10,164 bases of DNA from Verrucomicrobiales bacterium (GTDB lineage Bacteria; Verrucomicrobiota; Verrucomicrobiia; Limisphaerales; UBA1096). The stretch is from positions 1 through 10,164 of the forward strand of contig JAPPPH010000292.1 in NCBI GenBank assembly GCA_028817635.1, in the 5' to 3' direction. Under the pieces are notes generated by a model. The model was not told the DNA's origin. It made no database searches and was given only the letters and a program-made list of their open reading frames with translations. Shown here piece by piece: positions 5,791 to 10,164 of the stretch. Position 1 is the first letter of the stretch. Every line of letters starts with the position of its first letter. The position numbers and the translations under genes were made by a program.

Positions 5791-8229
5791 TCACGCCTTG
5801 AGGCGGTTGCCCTTGGGGTCGTGTATGGGGAGGGAGACTTTGGCCGGGATGCGGTTCCCGAACAGCTCGATCTCCACTTCGGTTCCCGGCTTTGCCAAGG
5901 GCAGCGGCAGGTAGGCGTAGGCGATGGATCGGTCGATCGTGTGGGCGTGGCCGGCGCTGCGCAACCGTGAGACGATCTCGCCATCATGCCAGACGGACTC
6001 CGCGCCATAGGCGGGAAATTCGTTGCCCTCGAGCACGACGGTTCGCAGCCGTGTTTGCAGCCCCTCTTCCTTGCGCTTGGCCAAGGCGTCGCGGCCAATG
6101 AAATCGCCCTTGGTCATGTCGGCGCAAAAGCCCAGCCCGGCCTCGAGCAGATTGTCCGCCGGGGTCATGTCGGTGCTCCAGTAGACGTAGCCTTTCTCGA
6201 GGCGCAGTGAGTCGAGTGCCTTGTAGCCGGCGGGGCGGATGCCTTGCGCTTGGCCAAGCTCGAGCAGCGCGTCCCATACGGCGCCGGCATCGTCGTTGGA
6301 GAGATACAATTCCCAGCCCAGTTCGCCGATGTAGCTGACGCGCTGCGCCCAGGCCGGTTTGCCGGCGACGGTGATCTGCCGCGCGGTGAGGTAGGGGAAC
6401 GTGTCGTTGTCGAGGCCGTCATCGGTCGCTTGGCCAAGCGCGTCGCGCGCGGCCGGCCCCCACAGGCCGATGCAGGCCAATTCGTCGGTCACGTCCCGCA
6501 ACTCAACCGAGCCGTCAGTCGGCGCGTGCGCACGAACCCACTCGAGATCGTTCGAGAGAAACGACGTGCCGGTGATGATGCGGAACCGGTCGTCGGCCAG
6601 TCGGCAAACGGTTAGGTCACTCTCGACGCCGCCCCGTGCGTTGAGGAATTGCGTGTAGACGAGGGAGCCGTTGGGGCGGTCGATGTTGTTGCAGGCGACG
6701 CGTTGCAGCACGCCAAGCGCGCCGGGGCCGCTGACCTCGAATTTGCCGAACGATGTCATGTCGAACAACGCGGCGCGCTCGCGGGCGGCGAGGCATTCCT
6801 CGCGGATCAGGTCGTGATACGGCGCGCGGCCCCAGCCCCAGTTGTGCTGGTCGTCCGCCGCCTGTCGGGACGGTTCGCCGGGCCGGAAAAAGTTGACGCG
6901 TTCCCAGCCGTTTTTCTCGCCGAACTCCGCGCCGAGGCCGGCGAGCCGGTCGTAGAGAGGGCTCTTCCGCTGGTTGCGCGCCCAGAGGGTTTCGTCGGCC
7001 GGGAAATGCTGGTGGTAGTAATAGTGGTACACCTCGCGCGCCTTCTCGGCGACGAAGCCGGTGTCGCCGTAGTTCGTACCGAAGCGGCGGATGTTCATCT
7101 CGTGCAGGTCGAGCGACGGCTCGCCATCGATGATCCACTCGGCCATCACCTTGCCGACGCCGCCCGCCCCGGCGATGCCGTTGAGCGACATGCCGGCCGC
7201 AACAAAAAAACCGGGCACGCCCGGCACGGGGCCAAGGCAGTATTGGCCGTCCGGCGTGACGGCGTCCGGGCCGTTGATGAGCTTGATGACCTCGGCGCGT
7301 TCGATCAACGGGATGCGCCGGAGCGCCCCCTCCATCACCGGCTCGAACAGTTCCCAATCTTCCGGCAGTAGTTGCTGGGTGAAGTCCCACGCGACGCCGT
7401 CGGCGGCCCATGTTTTTGGCTCCAGCTCAAAGCCGCCGACGAGGAAGCCGCCGACCTCCTCGCGAAAATAAAACAGGTTGTCCGGGTCGCGCACGACCGG
7501 TGTCTGCTCCGGCAACTTGTGGCCGGGGATGTGTCGTGTGGTGACGTACTGGTGCATCATCGGCACCATTGGCGTGAGGGCGCCGACCATGGCGGAGAGT
7601 CGCGGCGCCCATTGGCCGGCGGCGTTGATGACGATCGCCGTCTGCACGGTGCCTTTGTTGGTCTCGACATGGGTGACCGCACCGGAGCCGTCGGTAGTGA
7701 TGCCGGTGACGCGGCAGTTCGTCTCGATGACGACACCCAGTTCGCGGGCGCGCTTGGCGAACTCGAGCGTGATGCCGTTGGGATCCATCCAGCCGTCGTC
7801 GGGAATGTGCACCGCACCCACGATGCCGTCCGGGTTGATGAACGGCACGATGTCGAGTGCCTCCTTGGCGGAGATGGTGCCGACGTCGAGGCCGATCCCG
7901 CGCGCGCGGCTGACCTGCCGCTGCAACGCCTTGAGCCGATCCGGGCTGGAGGCCAGGCGCAGGCTGCCGACCTTGTGCCAGCCGATGCCGTTGGCGCCCT
8001 CGGCCTTGAATTGGTCGTACAGTCCGATGCTGTAGTTCATCAACTGCATCAGTGCGGGCGAGGTGCGGAACTGGCTGACGAGGCCGACGGAGTGGAAGGT
8101 GGTGCCGCTGGTCAGTTCGCCCTTCTCGAGCAGCAACACATCGGTCCAGCCGCGCTTGGCCAAGTGCCACGCGATACTGCAGCCGGTGATGCCGCCGCCG
8201 ATGATGACGACCTTCGCTTGATCCTTCAT
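5791..8229 (-). CDS. FAD-dependent dimethylglycine/sarcosine dehydrogenase-like protein (DAO + GcvT domains)
   Basis: This 812-residue enzyme would demethylate an N-methylated amino compound (dimethylglycine, sarcosine or similar), passing the methyl-derived carbon to tetrahydrofolate. The N-terminal DAO domain (about 1-370) has the FAD dinucleotide motif VVIIGGGITGCSIAWHLAKRG (7-27) with the ribose-binding acidic E35. In SGTTFHSVG, H46 matches the histidine that carries covalent FAD in dimethylglycine oxidase/dehydrogenase. H226-Q-Y228 fits the HQY active-site region. A short linker domain follows (370-430), then a GcvT aminomethyltransferase-like folate domain (about 430-805) with YIGELGWELYL (633-643) and ALDSLRLEKGY (671-681). 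I chose ATG at 8229 because AAGG lies 9 bases before it and the Rossmann motif then starts at residue 7. An open 34-codon upstream extension is not family-like. The electron acceptor (ETF or O2) and exact substrate are undetermined. It is divergent from the DUF5690 gene and convergent with the PIN pair. Confidence 0.9.
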   Translation of the reverse strand: MKDQAKVVIIGGGITGCSIAWHLAKRGWTDVLLLEKGELTSGTTFHSVGLVSQFRTSPALMQLMNYSIGLYDQFKAEGANGIGWHKVGSLRLASSPDRLKALQRQVSRARGIGLDVGTISAKEALDIVPFINPDGIVGAVHIPDDGWMDPNGITLEFAKRARELGVVIETNCRVTGITTDGSGAVTHVETNKGTVQTAIVINAAGQWAPRLSAMVGALTPMVPMMHQYVTTRHIPGHKLPEQTPVVRDPDNLFYFREEVGGFLVGGFELEPKTWAADGVAWDFTQQLLPEDWELFEPVMEGALRRIPLIERAEVIKLINGPDAVTPDGQYCLGPVPGVPGFFVAAGMSLNGIAGAGGVGKVMAEWIIDGEPSLDLHEMNIRRFGTNYGDTGFVAEKAREVYHYYYHQHFPADETLWARNQRKSPLYDRLAGLGAEFGEKNGWERVNFFRPGEPSRQAADDQHNWGWGRAPYHDLIREECLAARERAALFDMTSFGKFEVSGPGALGVLQRVACNNIDRPNGSLVYTQFLNARGGVESDLTVCRLADDRFRIITGTSFLSNDLEWVRAHAPTDGSVELRDVTDELACIGLWGPAARDALGQATDDGLDNDTFPYLTARQITVAGKPAWAQRVSYIGELGWELYLSNDDAGAVWDALLELGQAQGIRPAGYKALDSLRLEKGYVYWSTDMTPADNLLEAGLGFCADMTKGDFIGRDALAKRKEEGLQTRLRTVVLEGNEFPAYGAESVWHDGEIVSRLRSAGHAHTIDRSIAYAYLPLPLAKPGTEVEIELFGNRIPAKVSLPIHDPKGNRLKA
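6076..6085. repeat. CTTGGCCAAG palindrome copy
   Basis: Exact core copy in the dimethylglycine-dehydrogenase-like gene, read on the coding strand as L-A-K-R (residues 716-719). It lies between the folate domain and the C-terminal barrel. The flanks are GCG on the left and GCG on the right. Confidence 0.88.
6249..6258. repeat. CTTGGCCAAG palindrome copy
   Basis: Exact core copy in the same gene, read as L-G-Q-A (residues 658-661), just before the conserved GIRPAG segment. The alignment I recall for the family shows no insertion here, so the palindrome appears to replace rather than add codons. Confidence 0.88.
6427..6440. repeat. CGCTTGGCCAAGCG palindrome copy
   Basis: Perfect 14-base palindrome in the same gene, core 6429-6438, read as L-G-Q-A (residues 598-601). 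It is 180 bases from the copy at 6249 (core to core). Confidence 0.88.
8155..8164. repeat. CTTGGCCAAG palindrome copy
   Basis: Exact core copy near the 5' end of the dimethylglycine-dehydrogenase-like gene, read as L-A-K-R (residues 23-26). This is the first helix of the FAD Rossmann fold, where LAKRG is a natural family sequence. Confidence 0.88.
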
Positions 8230-8239
8230 GGCGGCGCAC

Positions 8240-8249
8240 CTTGGCCAAG
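8240..8249. repeat. CTTGGCCAAG palindrome copy overlapping a ribosome binding site
   Basis: Exact core copy 10 bases upstream of the minus-strand dehydrogenase start. Read on the minus strand it ends in CCAAG and is followed by GTG, so it supplies most of the AAGG Shine-Dalgarno-like sequence 9 bases before the ATG. Confidence 0.85.
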
Positions 8250-8297
8250 CGGGGGAAGGGCGGCAATAGCTATTATTGGTGGCGATGTGGGAGCTTG

Positions 8298-8311
8298 CGC
8301 TTGGCCAAGCG
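8298..8311. repeat. CGCTTGGCCAAGCG palindrome copy upstream of the DUF5690 gene
   Basis: Perfect 14-base palindrome (core 8300-8309) ending 23 bases before the DUF5690 start codon. It would lie in the 5' leader or core promoter of that gene. Confidence 0.88.
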
Positions 8312-8334
8312 GCTCGGCACGCTGCGTCCACCCG

Positions 8335-9675
8335 ATGCCAGTAGAAACTTCAAAGGAGCCGAAGAGCCGTATCCAATCTTGGCTCGAGACCGCGCCCCCA
8401 CGCTGGTTCGTTGCCTACGCAGTGTTGGCAGCGTTCGCGACCTACTTTTGCATGTACGCCTTTCGCAAGCCGTTCGCGGCGGCGAAATACGAGGGGCTGG
8501 CGTTCTTCGACACGGAGGTGGATTTCAAAACGATTCTGGTGATCAGCCAGATCATCGGCTACGCGCTCTCGAAGTATGTCGGCATAAAGGTCTGCTCGGA
8601 AATCTCGCGGAATAATCTGGCCCGGTTTCTCGTGGGGCTGATTCTGTTTGCTGAGTTTGCCCTGTTACTGTTCGGCCTCGTGCCGGAACAGTTCAAGGTG
8701 GTGGCGATATTTTTGAACGGCATTCCACTGGGGATGGTGTGGGGATCGGTGTCGCGCTATCTCGAGGGGCGCCGCGCGACGGAGGTGATGTTTGCTGGTC
8801 TGAGTTGCTCTTACATCGTGTCGAGCAGCTCGGTGAAGGCGTTCGGCACTTGGTTGATGGATCGTGGCATCGACCAGTTTTGGATGCCGGTGATCGCGGG
8901 CGCGTGCTTCCTGCCGTTTTTCATCATGGCAGTTTATTTGTTGAACCAGCTACCGCAGCCGAGTGCGGCGGATATTGCCGACCGCAGCAAGCGCAGCGTG
9001 ATGAACTCGAGCGAACGCTGGAAATTTTTCCGCACCTTCCTCCCGGCGATGCTGATGCTGTTACTCGTTTATTTTTTCCTCACCGCCTACCGGGATTTTC
9101 GTGACACGTACACGCCGGAGATTTTCAAGGCGCTGGGCTATGACACCAAGCCGGAGCTGTTCATCAAGGCGGATTGGCCGGTGGCGTTCGCGGTGATGGC
9201 GGCGCTGGCCGGGCTGAACCTGTTTCGGGACCACCGCCGGGGTTTGATCGCCGTGTTCGCCGTCATGCTGCTGGGCATCATTCTGATGGGGGGGGCGACA
9301 CTGCTGCACGACTTCAAAATGATCAGCGGCCTGTGGTGGATGATCCTCGTCGGCATGGGAGCCTATCTTGCCTACGTGCCGTACGGCGCGGTGTTGTTCG
9401 AGCGGGTGATCGCTTCGACAAAGGTCGCCGGCACGGCGGTGTTCGCAATCTACCTGCACGACGCAATCGGCTACACCGGCTCAATCACCGTCCAGCTTTA
9501 CAAGGACCTCGGGCAGGGTGAACTGGATTACCACCAGTTCCTGCGCGGGTTCACCTGGCTGCTGTGCGGGCTGGGGCTGGTCTGCTTCGTGGCCAGTTGC
9601 ATTTATTTCACGGCCAAACACAAGCCGACCGCCGAAGGAGAAGAAGGGGAGGCCAGTCGTAAGCCTGCCGGTTGA
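8335..9675 (+). CDS. DUF5690 family 12-TM membrane protein (MFS-like putative transporter)
   Basis: This 446-residue integral membrane protein has about 12 hydrophobic segments, the first near residues 23-43 (WFVAYAVLAAFATYFCMYAF) and the last near 410-430. Motifs match the DUF5690 family as I know it: an early TYFCMYAFRKPF, IGYALSKYVGIK, NGIPLGMVWGSVSRYLEGRR, and late PYGAVLFERVIAS plus AVFAIYLHDAIGYTGS. Family members are about 430 residues and resemble major-facilitator transporters, but the substrate is unknown. I chose ATG at 8335 because it gives family length. The frame is open for another 321 codons upstream, but that part is antisense to the dehydrogenase and is not membrane-like. 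AAAGGAG lies inside the gene at 8350-8356 with no start codon after it. The divergent dehydrogenase suggests transport of its substrate or product, which is inference. Confidence 0.85.
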   Translation: MPVETSKEPKSRIQSWLETAPPRWFVAYAVLAAFATYFCMYAFRKPFAAAKYEGLAFFDTEVDFKTILVISQIIGYALSKYVGIKVCSEISRNNLARFLVGLILFAEFALLLFGLVPEQFKVVAIFLNGIPLGMVWGSVSRYLEGRRATEVMFAGLSCSYIVSSSSVKAFGTWLMDRGIDQFWMPVIAGACFLPFFIMAVYLLNQLPQPSAADIADRSKRSVMNSSERWKFFRTFLPAMLMLLLVYFFLTAYRDFRDTYTPEIFKALGYDTKPELFIKADWPVAFAVMAALAGLNLFRDHRRGLIAVFAVMLLGIILMGGATLLHDFKMISGLWWMILVGMGAYLAYVPYGAVLFERVIASTKVAGTAVFAIYLHDAIGYTGSITVQLYKDLGQGELDYHQFLRGFTWLLCGLGLVCFVASCIYFTAKHKPTAEGEEGEASRKPAG

Positions 9676-9683
9676 CAAACCGG
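9668..9683. terminator. Hairpin spanning the DUF5690 stop codon
   Basis: CCGGTT (9668-9673) and AACCGG (9678-9683) form a perfect 6-bp stem with the tetraloop GACA. The hairpin includes the TGA stop and ends just before the CCA end of the tRNA fragment. No T run follows on either strand, so intrinsic termination is uncertain. Confidence 0.35.
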
Positions 9684-9684
9684 A

Positions 9685-9731
9685 TGGTACTCCCGACAGG
9701 ATTCGAACCTGTGACACGCGGTTTAGGAACC
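9685..9731 (-). tRNA. tRNA-Arg(CCT) 3' fragment, probable attachment-site core; not a complete tRNA
   Basis: Read on the minus strand, this segment has the 3' part of a tRNA: an anticodon loop TTCCTAA (CCT at positions 34-36), anticodon 3' stem ACCGC, variable region GTGTC, T arm ACAGG-TTCGAAT-CCTGT, acceptor strand CGGGAGT, discriminator A and encoded CCA (9685-9687). The 5' side of the anticodon stem (GAGGG) does not pair properly with ACCGC, and no D arm or 5' acceptor strand follows at higher coordinates; the DNA there becomes AT-rich. The fragment therefore stops at the anticodon loop, the typical extent of an att core left by a tyrosine-integrase element in a tRNA gene. On this reading the element lies to the right and the intact tRNA at its far end. 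A decayed tRNA gene is the alternative. Confidence 0.75.
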
Positions 9732-9821
9732 CTCGTGGATATTCTAAAATTAGTTTATTTTGGCAAATTTCAATTTTAGTCAAAATCTACGGCTCCAAAA
9801 CTTAGGAAACAGGGCGGTAAT

Positions 9822-9840
9822 TTGACACCGAATTGACACC
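9822..9840 (+). repeat. TTGACACC direct repeats, candidate integrase arm-type sites
   Basis: TTGACACC occurs at 9822-9829 and again at 9833-9840, a period of 11 bases (about one helical turn), roughly 90 bases from the tRNA break. Short direct repeats next to an att core are typical arm-type sites for tyrosine integrases. TATAAT follows at 9841, but only 13 bases separate it from the first TTGACA and 2 from the second, which is too close for a normal sigma-70 promoter. Confidence 0.4.
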
Positions 9841-9848
9841 TATAATAT

Positions 9849-9876
9849 GACGCTTTTCATATGCTAAAAAAGCGTC
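9849..9876. repeat. Inverted repeat GACGCTTTT ... AAAAGCGTC
   Basis: Perfect 9-bp arms (9849-9857 and 9868-9876) enclose a 10-base loop. The right arm overlaps by two bases the next inverted repeat at 9875-9914, so the two hairpins are mutually exclusive. This could be a binding or recombination site, or part of a terminator for the minus-strand ORF. Confidence 0.5.
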
Positions 9877-9914
9877 CGGCCGGGGCATAAATCTAATTTT
9901 TATATTTGGCCGGA
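9875..9914 (-). terminator. Candidate intrinsic terminator for the minus-strand gene at the right edge
   Basis: TCCGGCC (9875-9881) and GGCCGGA (9908-9914) form a perfect 7-bp stem with a 26-base AT-rich loop. Read on the minus strand, the stem is followed after CGC by TTTTTT (9866-9871 on the plus strand), as in a Rho-independent terminator. It lies just downstream of the minus-strand ORF ending at 9938. The long loop lowers confidence. Confidence 0.35.
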
Positions 9915-9937
9915 TTTGGCAGTGAGCTTTCGGCGCT

Positions 9938-10164
9938 TTATTTTCTTTCAGGATTCAATTTTGTCGTATCGCCAAAAAGTTCAATTTGATTTTTGTACTT
10001 ATAATCACCATTTAGTGACGCCCTGACTCCACAGCAATCTTCACAATCGACGTCCTTAAAAGTAATCTTTTTTTCTATTGATAATTCAATTTTAAGTTCA
10101 CATTTGCTGCCATTAGAAAAACTTTTATGAATTAACACATTACTAGATTTACTAGGCAAAGCTA
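9938..10164 (-). CDS. Hypothetical protein, 3' part of a gene cut by the window edge
   Basis: An open frame on the minus strand enters at the right edge and ends at TAA 9938-9940. About 75 codons are visible. The first possible start inside the window is a TTG at 10159, but the frame remains open to the edge, so the true start probably lies outside. I do not recognise the protein. It is rich in Lys, Ser and Asn and has a cysteine cluster CEDCCG (about 39-44 counted from the TTG) followed by VRASLNGDYKYKNQIELFGD. It is AT-rich, unlike the metabolic genes to the left, in keeping with an acquired element. No function is offered. Confidence 0.5.
   Translation of the reverse strand, partial: ALPSKSSNVLIHKSFSNGSKCELKIELSIEKKITFKDVDCEDCCGVRASLNGDYKYKNQIELFGDTTKLNPERK

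Larger units (their letters stand above)
8230..8334. promoter_or_regulatory. Divergent intergenic region with two palindrome copies and an AT-rich palindrome
   Basis: These 105 bases separate the start codons of two divergent genes and must hold both promoters. Two dispersed-palindrome copies lie here (cores 8240-8249 and 8300-8309), exactly 60 bases apart. Between them is AATAGCTATT (8265-8274), a perfect 10-base palindrome in the only AT-rich patch. TATTAT at 8271-8276 resembles a -10 box for the plus-strand gene, but I find no -35 at a good distance. A shared operator is possible but not shown. Confidence 0.4.
9732..9937. other. AT-rich non-coding stretch after the tRNA fragment
   Basis: I see no credible gene in these roughly 200 bases. 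The composition shifts abruptly from the GC-rich chromosome to AT-rich DNA at the tRNA break point. The stretch holds TTGACACC direct repeats and two overlapping inverted repeats, listed separately. It is best explained as the end of an integrated element next to its attachment site. Confidence 0.55.

Noticed and set aside
118..8311. The repeated palindromes as a CRISPR array or REP elements
   Set aside because: Copies are too short, irregularly spaced over 8 kb and often inside genes. There are no uniform spacers or cas genes, and no REP-type imperfect hairpins.
8230..8331. A 34-codon N-terminal extension of the dehydrogenase to an upstream ATG at 8331
   Set aside because: The extension contains the palindrome in its Trp-Pro frame and is not family-like. 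The ATG at 8229 has a ribosome binding site and puts the FAD motif at residue 7.
7372..8334. A 321-codon upstream extension of the DUF5690 frame
   Set aside because: It is antisense to the dehydrogenase, has no membrane or domain character, and would give nearly double the family length.
9685..9780. A complete tRNA gene
   Set aside because: No D arm or 5' acceptor strand can be found at the expected distance, and the 5' side of the anticodon stem does not pair.
9822..9846. A sigma-70 promoter (TTGACA with TATAAT)
   Set aside because: The spacers are 13 and 2 bases, not 16-18. The TTGACA boxes are better seen as part of the TTGACACC direct repeat.

Overview
The window is GC-rich (roughly 60% by eye) chromosomal DNA of a bacterium. 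It runs at the right edge into an AT-rich segment that looks like the start of an integrated element. No 16S or other phylogenetic marker is present. The combination of inositol oxygenase, a DUF5690 membrane protein, a dimethylglycine-dehydrogenase-like enzyme and a fused haem/Fe-S quinone reductase suggests an aerobic heterotroph, perhaps of the Verrucomicrobiota/PVC group. That placement is an inference with low to moderate confidence.

Layout, left to right. 1-199 is an upstream region with a tandem pair of a palindrome. 200-1530 (+) is a two-gene unit: an inositol oxygenase (MIOX), whose stop codon overlaps the start of a DUF309 protein. 1710-5009 (+) is a second unit: a membrane-anchored Fe-S oxidoreductase (NarI-like haem domain, two 4Fe-4S clusters, two CCG domains), followed 12 bases later by a glutamate-1-semialdehyde-aminotransferase-like PLP enzyme. 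5115-5742 (+) is a less GC-rich PIN-domain toxin gene overlapping a 58-residue putative antitoxin. 5791-8229 (-) is an 812-residue FAD/folate enzyme of the dimethylglycine/sarcosine dehydrogenase family. Divergent from it, 8335-9675 (+) is a 12-helix DUF5690 protein. Nine bases after that gene is the 3' part of a tRNA-Arg(CCT) on the minus strand, which breaks off at the anticodon loop. The rest (9732-10164) is AT-rich and holds TTGACACC direct repeats, overlapping inverted repeats and a gene cut by the window edge.

How the genes may work together. MIOX opens myo-inositol to D-glucuronate. The FAD/folate enzyme would oxidatively demethylate an N-methylated amine such as dimethylglycine or sarcosine, passing C1 units to tetrahydrofolate, and the divergent DUF5690 protein could move its substrate or product. 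The Fe-S membrane protein resembles DgcB and ETF:quinone oxidoreductases and could pass electrons from such a dehydrogenase, via ETF, to the quinone pool. These links rest on proximity and family knowledge.

The most unusual signal is a perfect 10-base palindrome, CTTGGCCAAG, usually within CGCTTGGCCAAGCG. It occurs 11 times exactly in 10 kb, against about 0.01 expected by base composition. It lies in intergenic DNA and inside genes, where it is read as L-A-K-R or L-G-Q-A. It resembles the highly iterated palindrome (HIP1) of cyanobacteria in behaviour but has a different sequence.
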